Below, in pieces: positions 11,501 through 26,000 of a stretch of 64,000 nucleotides of DNA. The position numbers and the translations under genes are program-made. The stretch is from Enoplolaimus lenunculus (taxonomy: Eukaryota > Nematoda > Enoplea > Enoplida > Thoracostomopsidae). The notes under the pieces were generated by a model. That model saw only the letters and a list, made by a program, of their open reading frames with translations. It was not told where the DNA came from and did no database searches. The stretch spans positions 1 to 64,000 of the forward strand of contig JASANG010003185.1 in assembly GCA_030248215.1 (NCBI GenBank), written 5' to 3'. How positions within the stretch are numbered: position 1 is the first letter of the stretch; each line of letters opens with the position of its first letter.

Positions 11501-14500
11501 AGTACAACTTTCATCCGAGATCAAACTCGATATTATCACAGACCCGTAGCCATCTCACCTTGCTAGGGGGGGCTAAAATTTTTTCAGGATTGGCATTCAA
11601 GAGATTTCAATGAGTTGCAAGCAAGATTGAAGATTTTCTAGGGGGGCCAAAATATATCCAGGGGTGGCTCAGCGCCCCACCCCTTGGTCCCCGCTTGTCC
11701 ACGGGCCATGTATTATCGGTGATGTTATATATTTTCTTACATTTCCTATATTTCATAATGTATTAATTTGAACACATTTCCATTTTATGTAAAAAATTTC
11801 AATTTTAACAATAAACAAACACTTGAACGCAGATATGAAATTTACCCCGGGCCGCAAAGGTCTGCCAATCCTCCTGTTCCGTACGGTTGTTCACGTCGTC
11901 GGAATTTTTGTACTCAACGCAAACAAAAAGGTGATTTTTACGAAATTTTACTCAAAATGTTAAATTTGACTGTTTCGTCCAATATTGCGTAATATCCCTC
12001 AACTTTGATGTTTATTGTAATTTTTGATTGCGTTTTTTTATCCGACAGTAGGATAATCAAGATATCATCATTACGAGAGGGTACACCCGTATAACCGAGT
12101 TTTGTTGGACTTTAAGGAGCCAGCAAGCTATTTTACTCTTTTAAGCTTAGAGGAGTACCTTTGTTAGGAGTGTTTAGAAATTTCGGTGGTAGATTATCAC
12201 TCTTGTCCTTCGTTTTGTTTGCGCCTCCTGGTTATCAGCGGTTCCGTTTCAAGTCGGTATTCAACTCAACCTGGTACAAGGCCCAAAACAATTTTAGAAG
12301 GGTTTACCAGTGTGGTTAAAACGTTTCACAGGGTAAGGTTTTCTCTGGGGGGTCGGCGCCATCTCTGCGCCCCCTTTGGATACGAATCCTCACCTTTTGT
12401 ACTTATACTGTCGATGGACGTTTTGTGCGAGAAAATTGTGTAATTCTTGTACCGTTTCAGTCATATTTTTTTTGCAATTCGCAAATACTGAGGCCAAATC
12501 AAAATATCAGTATGAAAAATCGGATTTCAAATTTGTAACTTTATTTTTTAACGTATTTTACAGGGCTGGGGATCGAATGAGGCGTATGATGTTGCGAGTG
12601 TTTATACAACTGCAGTTTATAATTAGGGAAAGTGAAATAGTTTGAGATATCTTAATCAGTTGTAGTTTTTCTGTATTTCTTTTGATGTGTCGAATGACTA
12701 CGAACTTCAGATGGGACTGTAGCGACCCGAATAAGAGGGGGGGGCTGATATTTATTTGGCTTCTCCAGAGGTGCCTCCCCTTGTTATTCGGTTTCGGACT
12801 GTTATTTATTTTTAACCCGCCGTCCGCCGCCCTTCGTTACTGATATATTCGGTATTGTCACTATTTGCTGAGTTAAACGTTTTTTGCCTTGCATCAAAAG
12901 CTTGAACGATAATGCAAGGTTATACTTTGGAATGCACTTTCCAAATTAAGTACGCTTCAAAGTTTCGAAGTCAACTTTGTTTGGTCCTGGAGTCATTTAT
13001 GCGCTACAATTAGGGACTCTGTTGGCCTACGGACTCTATTCACTATTTGTAACATAGGCAGGGTTGATTTTTTCTTCAAAAATTAAATCGACCGAACAAA
13101 AACGGAACAACCGAAAAAAACCCGTTTTCCGTTGGTTTTTTCCAGTGCCCAACCCTGAACGTGGGTCATTACTTTTATATCCGGAGCAGAGTAGTTTAAT
13201 CGCGGACGCTAAGATATGACTGACAGTTATCGGTTTTTGGGCCAATGTTACTTTTAGGGGCGGAACAGTAGATTAAGCGTATTTCTAAGCCTAAGCCAAA
13301 GCCTAAGCCAATGTTTCTTTTAGGGGCGTAACAGTAGATTAAGCGTATTCCTAAGCCTAAGCCTAAGCCTAAGCGTTGCAAAAATGTGTTCCTAAGCCTA
13401 AGCCTAAGCCAATGTTACTTTTAGGGGCGTAACAATAAATTACGCGTATTCCTAAGCCTAAGCCTAAGCCTAAGCGTTGCAAAAATGTGTTCCTAAGCCT
13501 AAGCCTAAGCCTAAGCAAAATTGATGACCAAATTACTAACAAACAATCGTATTCAAAAAGTGTATTTTGTATTCCTGCTGTTGTTTTATCCATTTCTATA
13601 TTTTGATAGCCCTTCAATAATTACATACCCGTCCCAAACTTAAACCTTAACCCCTAGCAGTCAAACTTAGAATCCTTCCAAATTTGTTTACTCGACACAT
13701 ATCTCTTGTGACATTTGAACCCGTTGATCAGTAAAACTTTTTTAGACGAAATAGGCCAATTAAATTACCATTGTTCTCGTAGGCATTTGATAAATATCTG
13801 AACTAAAAATACCGCGTCAACACAGTTTCTATGAGTTGCTCTCGATTTAAAATCGACGCTAATTGGAAATACCATTAGAAATGGGAACGAATTTCTAAAT
13901 GGTAAAAAAACGTTTCGTGTAAGTTGTAGTTTTACTCGGTAACTGTTAAAAACGGTAATAGTCAATTTTACCATGTATTATTCAGTTTTGAAACATTTCA
14001 TTGCAGACGTCTGTTACTAAACTGTCGGAAGGTTGCTGATATAAGAATCAGCTTAAGCTTGCTTACATCAAGAGTTACAAAAATTTTAATGGAACGCATT
14101 CCGTGGGTTCTTACAATATTGGCTAGAACGTTTTGATACAGAAATCAATTGTCATTTGGGTTTGAAATAAGTTATAAAATAGTCATCAAGCAGTGGCTAA
14201 ACTTTACTTAGCATGTGGTATTACTGGTAGCACAATCGGGCCAGTAGCAAAGGGGACCAGCATGGGGCATAGCCCCACTGGAAAAAATTCGGCCCTTTCT
14301 AGAAGATTTTCAACCTTGCTTGTAAGTTACTGAAAACGTTTAAATGCCCCTCCTGAAAATTTTTTTAGCCCCCACCCCTAGGAAGGTTGGCTGGCTACGG
14401 GCCTCAACACAACATTGGCAACTTTAGAAGCAACGTATCGGCCATTTTAATCATGGATTAAAAACTGGCGGACCACGGCTGCCGAATCGATTGGAAATTT

Positions 14501-17500
14501 TTAAATTTAAATTCAACAACCGTTTGCTTGTTTACCACATTTAAATTCGCTCAAACCTGATACACGTACCGGTGAGTTAAATAAATTTTAATATGTCTCC
14601 ATTCGCTGTCTGCTACCATATATATATCGGTAACCGGATGCTCAATAATAGCCTATCCCAGCCTCTCGTGGGGATACCAATTGGTCATCTGTATCGTAGC
14701 CATGGGTTCATTTCGGGAGTGGTGGATAAACAACGTTTATATGTTTGTTTGTGAGCGAACGCAGCCAGCGAAAATATTTTTCGACATCCGCAAGTCATTC
14801 AACAGCCTGTAAAACTTGTATTTTTTGTGTTTTCCAAAGGTTTCGGGCGGTATATATGCCTCTCTTTGAATTGACCCGTGTTGGTGATCAACTTTAGATT
14901 TACACACAATTATTAGACGCTATTTTGTCTTGAAGCATGACCAGTAATCTGAGGTGACTGCGTTTTATCGTCTGGGTTTGTGAGTAAAATTTGGCACAAG
15001 GCATTCCGTTGCGTGCCCTACAATAAAGGGCGCAGTTAAATTTAAGTTGTTGTGCCATTGGCCTACGTTGCCAAACTGCTTCAAGATATCTTTCAGCAGA
15101 CATAATTTGGATATATATCTATACACATATATATAATTATATATATATTGCAAAACAATCTTTAATGGACTGAAAAATGCCGTATTGACAGCTTGCCGCA
15201 ATATCTGTTTCTAAACACGAAAAACTCTTCGGCGGCAGCGTCACGTCTGAATGTGTACATGTGTCATAATTTACATTTGATACAAAAATTACGCCTGGCT
15301 TTTTTGACTCACTTTTACTCACGACATTTTTCACTGTTGTTCACAGGAATGCATCAAAGTCACGTGTAGGTTTTTGCACGCTTCGCTTGTCAAGTCTTCA
15401 AAACTAACCTAAATCGTGATTATACTAGGCTTCGCTCTGTTATCTTTTACCTTCTAGTGCCTGAAAACATTTCATATTATACAAATATACGGCCACAAAG
15501 ACTCCAAACTAAAGTTCTGTACTAGAGCTAAAGACAAATAGTGTTTAGCTTTTCGCTCGCGTTGCTCGCGGCATTTTCGTAAACTCGTGCTCACGTGGCG
15601 GACAATTCGGCTATGTCCAGTTAGCCAGCTCGCCACAAATTTCGAAGACCAGAAAGTCAACTTGAAGTTGGTCTCGGTATCAATTTTAAAGGAGCGTGGA
15701 TAACCGCATATATCCCACCTAAAAATTTGATCCGTCACTGCTAAACGATACAAATTTAGTTTTACGTGGAAACCCAAGGCACAAACCTGATGCGGTCTCG
15801 GAATCCAAATTTCTCGGTACGTCGCTCTTGAAATATCGCCTAAAATTGCTTTATCGAGTTTGCAAAGTTTTTCGTGCCACCATTTACCAACATCTGGCTA
15901 GCACTACCAAGGTGTCATTTTAACCATTACTGCGTTATTCTCACACCCCCCCCCCCCGAACCACTGTTCTACTCTGCAGTACTGTCGTGGTTAAGAGACC
16001 TATTGCGTATGTTCGCAGTTTAAAAAGTTCGATTAGTTTTAAATTTCATTATGGATTTTACGTGGATTTCAAACAAATAAAATGAACAAAGTGGCCAACT
16101 CTTAAGCTCTACGAATATATTTTTGGTCGGCAAAATGTTTCTGCACTGTCAGCGAATGTGTGTTCTTGTATTTCGTCGAAACATGAACGCTTTAAAGGTA
16201 CTCGCAACGGGGTTACTTCCACAACCCACGTGCGAGGAAACTTTTCACACCGATAGAGTCCGACAGCTAAGTGCGCGGACGCGCGGGTTGAAACCAGGGA
16301 TCGACCGGATATCCGGTGCTGGTTTAATATCCGGCAAATACTAGTATCCGTAACCCGTGGCGGTATCCGGTATATTAATATCCGGTTGCACCCTGGTAGA
16401 GGCATCCCCTAATGAACATCTTCGGTTTCTTAAGCTCCAACCGTTTGATTGAAATGTCTCCACTGTACCCCAGTTGAACACCGTTATATTCTGACGGTCC
16501 CGTGGTTGGAAACAAAGTTGTATTTGACAGTTTGAAAATTTGAAAAAGGTGTAGAATTACACTGGATTGTGATTTGATAAGAGACGTTTTTGAAGTCGCA
16601 GTTTGTAACAAACTTTTTAAAATTTCTCATTTTAAACCATGGAGTTTAAGTCTACAACTCGAATTAACACGACAAGCAAGTATAATGAAACAAATAATTT
16701 AACAAACAAACAAACCAACAAACAAACAAACTTACAAAAAACAAACAAGAAACAAACAAACAGACTGTCAAACAAAAATAGACTGACAAACAAACTAACA
16801 AACAAAATAACAAACAGACAAACAAACAGACAGACAGACAAACAAACAAACTAACAAACTAACAAACAGATAAACAAACAAACAAACAGACAGACAGACA
16901 AACAAACAAACAAACTAACGAACAAACTAACAAACAGACAAACAAACAAACAGACAGCCAAACAAACAAACTAACAAACAAACAAACTAGCTAACAAACA
17001 AAGAAGCAAACAAACCAACAAACAAACGAACAAATAAATAAAAAAACTTACAAACAAACTAACAAACAAACAAGCAAACAAACCAACCAACAACCGAACA
17101 AAGAAGCAAACACACTAACAAACAAACAAGCAAACAAACAAGCTTACAAACAAGCAAACAAACAAACAAACGAACAAACGAACAAACGAACAAACAAACA
17201 AACGGCAAACAAACGCAAAGCAAACAGTTTATCCGTTTCTCCATTGCACAAATATTTTTAGTCTCGCTTAAAAAATATAAAGTTCAACAAACGACAGGAT
17301 TTTACTTTCAATTTTGTTTACCTTTTTTGTGTTTTGGCTTCTAATTTTCATTTGAAATTTACACTGATGATTTCATCGAAACCGGTCAAATTTCGTCGTA
17401 TAAATTAAATTGCATATATACTGTGAGACTTAAAGTTATAGTCGATCACAGATTAAGTGAAAATCGACGCAATTTCGTCTCGGGTCACATTCATCGCCTG

Positions 17501-19078
17501 GGTACGAAAGGCTTTGATTGGCCACGCGAGGCAGACTTAACTTAATCTGCGATCGATTATAACTTTAAGCCTCTCAGTATATTTGCCATTTCACTTATAC
17601 GACGAAATTTGAACGGTTTTGATGAAATCATCAGCGTAATTTCAAATGAAAATTAGAAACCAAAACAGAAAAAAGATAAACAAAAATGAAAGTAAAATGA
17701 AATGGCAAATATACTGAGAGGCTTACAGTTAAAGTCGATCACAGATTAAGTGAAAATCGACGCAATTTCGTCTCGGGTCACATTCAGCACCTGGGTACAA
17801 TAGGCGTTGATTGGCCACGCGAGGCAGAGTTAACTTGATAATGAGAAACTGGAAAACCGTTCGGTTCATTGTTAAAATTTGTAAGCGACCCAGGTCATAT
17901 GCGTCAAGAGAGTCGTCAGTTCAACATACCGGAGGGGTGGCCTAAAATTGTCACGACAGCCATTGCAAGCAGGGATTTTTTGGAATTACAGTTGACGTTG
18001 AAACTTTTCTAGGGGGGAGTAAAATATTTCAAAGGGAAATCAACCTACATGGCTCCCGTTGTGGCGGTGGACCGGTTTGGGTTGGGAGCATTTTGTGCTG
18101 GCCATCATCAAATGAATAAGTGCCACGTCACCCTAGCGAGCATAGTTCGCAAGATAGGTATGGTAAGTGTTTAACAGAATTGCGTATTGTGTTTTTCATT
18201 GATCATCAGTGTTGGATCCAGAAATTTCTAAACGTAGGGTATGTGTGAGGTATAATAGTGAAAAAAAACTCGTGAGCGAAGCGAGCGAGAAGCAAAACGT
18301 CATTTTAGTGTTAAATTTTTTGCGTAAAATGTTGGTTTTGATATCTGTTTTAGAAGTGTAGGCCTCGATGGCTTTACCTTAGATCAGCCAGTGGTTACTT
18401 TCACTGCAAAAAAAGATGTGTCAAATTGATTGTTTCCGAAATAGGCTCTACGGGACTACACAAACTGTGTCAAATTCGATTCCAATAGAGTCAATTTTGA
18501 CTCACTAAATCGCATGTTTCACTCTGGCGCAGTCGAATTTGACTCAGCTTGTCTAGTGCCGTACAGCAATAGTTTGGAGAAAGCCAATTTGACTCACCCA
18601 TTTTTTGCAGTGCATCAAAGGCTGAAACTTAGACAGCGCTTAACCAAACGCTTAGGTTTTTTCCTAAGTAAGTTTTGCTAAGCCAAGTTCTAAGCAGTGC
18701 GTATATGTTGTGAAAGTGATCTGTAAATCCCAGGGAGTTGATTTTAGCTCAGTATGAGTTGAATCGCTCAATCTGAGTTAGGACATTCAGAACCCAGAAT
18801 TCTGAGTCAGGAAACCTCACTCTGAGATATTTATTCAACTGACACGGAATCAACTGAACTCAGTTTGAGGATCAACTCAACTTAGAGTGAGTTTATGTTT
18901 CCTATTATTAACTCAGAAACAACTACCTCTATAGCTGAGTTGGCTAATCAACTCATCTGAGTTGGGTTTGTTAAAAAATTACAGCGATTAGAGTAGAATA
19001 TGTTCGTTTTTGATTTTTATTTTTGTGTTTTTTGTTTGTGCATTTTTGCAGTTGCAATCTTATTATTTACAATTTTTG

Positions 19079-19123
<45 letters not shown>

Positions 19124-20025
19124 CTTGTTTATCTTTAAAGCAAATGTTCGACAATTAGCAGAGCGCTCAAACCTCCCGAGAATCGAATTTTTACTAACAG
19201 CGTTTAATTCCGGGCGTCAACAAACGGGAGGCTAGAAAGATTATTAATTGCAGGATAATCCTACATGTACTTGTAAACGAATGCTCGTGAAATTTTGGGA
19301 AAACGAGTTACGTTAAAAAGCGAATGCAAACTAGGGGTGTATGGTAGCCCTCAGAAACACTTCGGTTTAGATCACCATCCAAGGTTGTCGGGCCGTAGGC
19401 CCGAAAGTACACCCCCTGTTTTGGTTCCATCTTGCCATTAGAACAGTAAGCTTTTCTGGTTTAAGTAATCCCGCATTACTCTTACCTGTTTTATCCATTC
19501 AGTCGTCTATCAACCTGATTAGTTAACGTAACCGTTATTGTTCACTTCAACTACAATTCCGAAAAAAACATAAATTTAAAAATAGAGTATTGATTTGTAT
19601 AGTAATTTGATAGACAAAAGCGGTTCCTGTTACCTTATTTCTAATAGGATACGAAGTACATCCTTGAAACAATAAAAGGGAACATTGCCTGACGAAGGTC
19701 TGCAAGACACAAAATAATCCATTATCACACCTTTAGGTTAATAATGTCAAATTTTCAGGTCAAAAATCTTCCCACCACTGGAGCGTCCGTTTTACAGAAA
19801 AAGTGTCGTGTAGGGATTATCCCGCTTCAAAATTGAAATCCTGGCTATGCCTGTTAGAGCGTCGAGGTTGATTGGTTGAATTACAGACGAAAACACCACC
19901 CAAATAAAAAAATAATAAAAATTAAATAAATAAATTGAGGGTTGAAACGGCGCTCATTTGTTAATTTTCGAAAATTTGCTTTAAATTTACTAAATTTAAA
20001 CGCTTTTGGTAAAAAAATAAACAAG

Positions 20026-20070
<45 letters not shown>

Positions 20071-23000
20071 CAAAAATTGTAAATAATAAGATTGCAACTG
20101 CAAAAATGCACAAACAAAAAACACAAAAATAAAAATCAAAAACGAACATATTCTACTCTAATCGCTGTAATTTTTTTAACAAACCCAACTCAGATGAGAT
20201 TAGCCAACTCAGCTATAGAGGTAGTTGTTTCTGAGTTAATAATAGGAAACATAAACTCACTCTAAGTTGAGTTGATCCTCAAACTGAGTTCAGTTGATTC
20301 CGTGTCAGTTGAATAAATATCTCAGAGTGAGGTTTACTGACTCAGAATTCTGGGTTCTGAATGTCCTAACTCAGATTGAGCGATTCAACTCATACTGAGC
20401 TAAAATCAACTCCCTGGGATTTACAGATCACTTTCACAACATATGCGCACTGCTTAGAACTTGGCTTAGCAAAACTTACTTAGGAAAAAACCTAAGCGTT
20501 TGGTTAAGCGCTGTCTAAGTTTCAGCCTTTGATGCACTGCAAAAAATGGGTGAGTCAAATTGGCTTTCACCAAACTATTGCTGTACGGCACTAGACAAGC
20601 TGAGTCAAATTCGACTGCGCCAGAGTGAAACATGCGATTTAGTGAGTCAAAATTGACTCTATTGGAATCGAATTTGACACAGTTTGTGTAGTCCCGTAGA
20701 GCCTATTTCGGAAACAATCAATTTGACACATCTTTTTTTGCAGTGAAAGTAACCACTGGCTGATCTAAGGTAAAGCCATCGAGGCCTACACTTCTAAAAC
20801 AGATATCAAAACCAACATTTTACGCAAAAAATTTAACACTAAAATGACGTTTTGCTTCTCGCTCGCTTCGCTCACGAGTTTTTTTTCACTATTATACCTC
20901 ACACATACCCTACGTTTAGAAATTTCTGGATCCAACACTGATGATCAATGAAAAACATAATACGCAATTCTGTTAAACACTTACCATACCTATCTTGCGA
21001 ACTATGCTCGCTAGGGTGACGTGGCACTTATTCATTTGATGATGGCCAGCACAAAATGCTCCCAACCCAAACCGGTCCACCGCCACAACGGGAGCCATGT
21101 AGGTTGATTTCCCTTTGAAATATTTTACTCCCCCCCTAGAAAAGTTTCAACGTCAACTGTAATTCCATCAAAATCCCTGCTTGGAATGGCCGTCGTGACA
21201 ATTTCAGGCCATCCCTCCGGTATGTTCAACTGACGACTCTCTTGACGCATATGACCTGGGTCGCTTACAAATTTTAACAATGAACCGAACGGTTTTCCAG
21301 TTTCTCATTATCAAGTTAACTCTGCCTCGCGTGGCCAATCAACGCCTATTGTACCCAGGTGCTGAATGTGACCCGAGACGAAATTGCGTCGATTTTCACT
21401 TAATCTGTGATCGACTTTAACTGTAAGCCTCTCAGTATATTTGCCATTTCATTTTACTTTCATTTTTGTTTATCTTTTTTCTGTTTTGGTTTCTAATTTT
21501 CATTTGAAATTACGCTGATGATTTTATTTAAAACCGTTCAAATTTCGTCGTATAAGTGAATAGGCAAATATAATGTTAGGCATATTGTTATAATCGATCG
21601 CAGATTAAGTTAAGTCTGCCTCGCGTGGCCAATCAAAGCCTTTCGTACCCAGGCGATGAATGTGACCCGAGACGAAATTGCGTCGATTTTCACTTAATCT
21701 GTGATCGACTATAACTTTAAGCCTCTCAGTATATTTGCCATTTCATTTATACGACGAATATTGACCGGTTTCGATGAAATCATCAGTGTAAATTTCAAAT
21801 GAAAATTAGAAGCCAAAACACAAAAAAGGTAAACAAAATTGAAAGTAAAATCCTGTCGTTTGTTGAACTTTATATTTGTTAAGCGAGACTAAAAATATTT
21901 GTGCAATGGAGAAACGGATAAACTGTTTGCTTTGCGTTTGTTTGCCGTTTGTTTGTTTGTTCGTTTGTTCGTTTGTTCGTTTGTTTGTTTGTTTGCTTGT
22001 TTGTAAGCTTGTTTGTTTGCTTGTTTGTTTGTTAGTGTGTTTGCTTCTTTGTTCGGTTGTTGGTTGGTTTGTTTGCTTGTTTGTTTGTTAGTTTGTTTGT
22101 AAGTTTTTTTATTTATTGTTTGTTTGTTTGTTTGTTGGTTTGTTTGCTTCTTTGTTTGTTAGGGCTAGTTTGTTTGTTTGTTAGTTTGTTTGTTTGGCTG
22201 TCTTGTTTGTTTGTTTGTCTGTTTGTTAGTTTGTTCGTTAGTTTGTTTGTTTGTTTGTTCCTGTCTGTCTGTTTGTTTGTTTGTTTCTTGTTTGTTTTTT
22301 GTTAGTTTGTTTGTTTGTCTGTCTGTCTGTTTGTTTGTCTGTTTGTTATTTTGTTTGTTAGTTTGTTTGTCAGTCTATTTTTGTTTGACAGTCTGTTTTG
22401 TTTGTTTCTTGTTTGTTTTTTGTAAGTTTGTTTGCTTGTTGCTTTTCTTTCTTTGTTAAATTATTTCTTTCATTATATTTCCTTGTCGGGTTATCTGAGT
22501 CTACAGACTGAATAAACTCCAATAGCAGATTAAAACAAAGAGAAATTTACAACAAACAATCCTACAAACAGCGAAGCTACAAAAAACAAACAAGAAACAA
22601 ACAAACAGACGGTCAAACAAAAAATAGACTGACAAACAAACTAACAAACAAACTAACAAACAGACAAACAAACAGACAGACAGACAGACAAACAAACAAA
22701 CTAACAAACTAACAAACAGACAAACAAACAAACAGACAGACAGACAAACAAACAAACAAACTAACGAACAAACTAACAAACAGACAAACAAACAAACAGA
22801 CAGCCAAACAAACAAACTAACAAACAAACAAACTAGCTAACAAACAAAGAAGCAAACAAACCAACAAACAAACGAACAAATAAATAAAAAAACTTACAAA
22901 CAAACTAACAAACAAACAAGCAAACAAACCAACCAACAACCGAACAAAGAAGCAAACACACTAACAAACAAACAAGCAAACAAACAAGCTTACAAACAAG

Positions 23001-26000
23001 CAAACAAACAAACAAACCAACAAACTAAAAAACTAACAAACAAAAAACCGCAAAAAAAACTAAAACAAAAATGTTTATCCTTTTCTCAATTGCACAAATA
23101 TTTTTAGTCTCTATTAAAAAATATAAATTTAAACACACGACAGGATTTTACTTTCAATTTTGTTTACCTTTTTTGTGTTTTGGCTTCTAATTTTCATTTG
23201 AAATTTACACTGATGATTTCATCGAAACCGGTCAAAATTCGTCGTATAAATGAAATGGCAAATATACTGAGAGACTTAAAGTTATAGTCGATCACAGATT
23301 AAGTGAAAATCGACGCAATTTCGTCTCGGGTCACATTCATCGCCTGGGTACGAAAGGCTTTGATTGGCCACGCGAGGCAGACTTAACTTAATCTGCGATC
23401 GACTATAACTTTAAGCCTCTCAGTATATTTGCCATTTCATTTATACGACGAATTTTGAACGGTTTTGATGAAATCATCAGCGTAATTTCAAATGAAAATT
23501 AGAAACCAAAACAGAAAAAAGATAAACAAAAATGAAAGTAAAATGAAATGGCAAATATACTGAGAGGCTTACAGTTATAGTCGATCACAGATTAAGTGAA
23601 AATCGACGCAATTTCGTCTCGGGTCACATTCAGCACCTGGGTACAATAGGCGTTGATTGGCCACGCGAGGCAGAGTTAACTTGATAATGAGAAACTGGAA
23701 AACCGTTCGGTTCATTGTTAAAATTTGTAAGCGACCCAGGTCATATGCGTCAAGAGAGTCGTCAGTTCAACATACCGGAGGGGTGGCCTAAAATTGTCAC
23801 GACAGCCATTGCAAGCAGGGATTTTTTGGAATTACAGTTGACGTTGAAACTTTTCTAGGGGGGAGTAAAATATTTCAAAGGGAAATCAACCTACATGGCT
23901 CCCGTTGTGGCGGTGGACCGGTTTGGGTTGGGAGCATTTTGTGCTGGCCATCATCAAATGAATAAGTGCCACGTCACCCTAGCGAGCATAGTTCGCAAGA
24001 TAGGTATGGTAAGTGTTTCACAGAATTGCGTATTATGTTTTTCATTGATCATTAGTGTTGGATCCAGAAATTTCTAAACGTAGGGTATGTGTGAGGTATA
24101 ATAGTGAAAAAAAACTCGTGAGCGAAGCGAGCGAGAAGCAAAACGTCATTTTAGTGTTAAATTTTTTGCGTAAAATGTTGGTTTTGATATCTGTTTTAGA
24201 AGTGTAGGCCTCGATGGCTTTACCTTAGATCAGCCAGTGGTTACTTTCACTGCAAAAAAAGATGTGTCAAATTGATTGTTTCCGAAATAGGCTCTACGGG
24301 ACTACACAAACTGTGTCAAATTCGATTCCAATAGAGTCAATTTTGACTCACTAAATCGCATGTTTCACTCTGGCGCAGTCGAATTTGACTCAGCTTGTCT
24401 AGTGCCGTACAGCAATAGTTTGGAGAAAGCCAATTTGACTCACCCATTTTTTGCAGTGCATCAAAGGCTGAAACTTAGACAGCGCTTAACCAAACGCTTA
24501 GGTTTTTTCCTAAGTAAGTTTTGCTAAGCCAAGTTCTAAGCAGTGCGTATATGTTGTGAAAGTGATCTGTAAATCCCAGGGAGTTGATTTTAGCTCAGTA
24601 TGAGTTGAATCGCTCAATCTGAGTTAGGACATTCAGAACCCAGAATTCTGAGTCAGTAAACCTCACTCTGAGATATTTATTCAACTGACACGGAATCAAC
24701 TGAACTCAGTTTGAGGATCAACTCAACTTAGAGTGAGTTTATGTTTCCTATTATTAACTCAGAAACAACTACCTCTATAGCTGAGTTGGCTAATCAACTC
24801 ATCTGAGTTGGGTTTGTTAAAAAATTACAGCGATTAGAGTAGAATATGTTCGTTTTTGATTTTTATTTTTGTGTTTTTTGTTTGTGCATTTTTGCAGTTG
24901 CAATCTTATTATTTACAATTTTTGATTATTATTATTATTATTATTATTATTATACTTGTTTATTTTTTACCAAAAGCGTTTAAATTTAGTAAATTTAAAG
25001 CAAATGTTCGACAATTAACCAATGAGCGCCGTTTCAAACCTCAAGAGAATTATTGAATTTTTATTATTAGTTTACTTGCGTCGTGTAGTCGTCAGTAATT
25101 CAACCAATCAAAATCGACGCTCTAACAGGCATAGCCAGGATTTCAATTTTGCAACGGGATAATCCCACACGACACTTTTCTGTAAACGGACGCTCAGAGT
25201 GTGAGAAAATTTTGTTGACCTGAAAATTTGACATTATTAACCTAAAGCGTGTGATAATGGATTATTTTGTGTCTTGCAGACCTGTCGGTAGGCAATGTTC
25301 CCTTTTATTGTTTCAAGGATGTACTTCGTATCCTATTAGAAATAAGGTAACAGGAACCGCTCTGTTGTCTAAAATTACTATACAAATCAATTACTCTATT
25401 TTTAAATTTATGTTTTTTTTCGGAATTGTAGTTGAAGTGAACAATAACGGTTACGTTAACTAATCAGGTTGATAGACGACTGAATGGATGAAACCGGGCT
25501 AGGGGTGTAATGGTACCCTCAGAAACATGTCACGTGTTCTAAGATACACCCACTGATTGACCCAAAACGGGTCTACTCCGGCCTACAGGCCCGACAACTT
25601 ATATCTAAGCCAGGATTTTGAGCACTAAAATTGCGTTCGGCTTTTCGCTGGTTTCGTTCACGAGCATTTTTGTTTACCATTACATGTAAGATTTTCCTTG
25701 GTTTAAGTAATACTGTTCTAGCGAATACGATGTTAGCACTCGGGCAAGCACGGTATGGTTCAAAATAAGGTATCATACGGATCTTAGCCTGTTTCATGGT
25801 CCATGTATAGAACAGGGCCGGAACAGTAGTATAAGCATATTCCTAAGCATAAGCCTAAGCCTAAGCCTAAGCCTAAGCCTAAGCCTAAGTGTATGGATGA
25901 GTCCATTCCTAAGCCTAAGCCTAAGCCTAAGCCTAAGAGTATGGATGAGCCTATTCCTAAGCCTAAGCATAAGCCTCAGCAAAAAAATAGTTTAAAGCTT

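Noticed and set aside
11830-11932. Possible cadherin exon reading ADMKFTPGRKGLPILLF between CGCAG and AAG|GTGATT.
   Set aside because: Its phase does not fit exon 5, the cadherin spacing is already complete when exon 5 joins the exon at 30814, and the Ca2+ motifs are missing.
12559-12645. Short open stretch after TATTTTACAG.
   Set aside because: No donor in frame before the stop and no cadherin similarity; it would also break the exon 5-6 join.
15472-15777. 101-codon open frame on the - strand.
   Set aside because: No recognisable domain, no splice or promoter support and composition like the surrounding intron; length is within chance expectation for this window.
16632-22827. Cys/Val/Phe-rich 'membrane' ORFs and Thr/Asn/Lys/Gln-rich ORFs.
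   Set aside because: Both are translations of the CAAACAAACAGA array on either strand.
23895-24077. Short ORF starting MAPVVAVDRFGLGAF, present in all three 3-kb blocks and followed by GGTAAGTG.
   Set aside because: It lies in a stretch resembling a decayed family IV element and is conserved only because the blocks are near-identical duplicates. No known domain.
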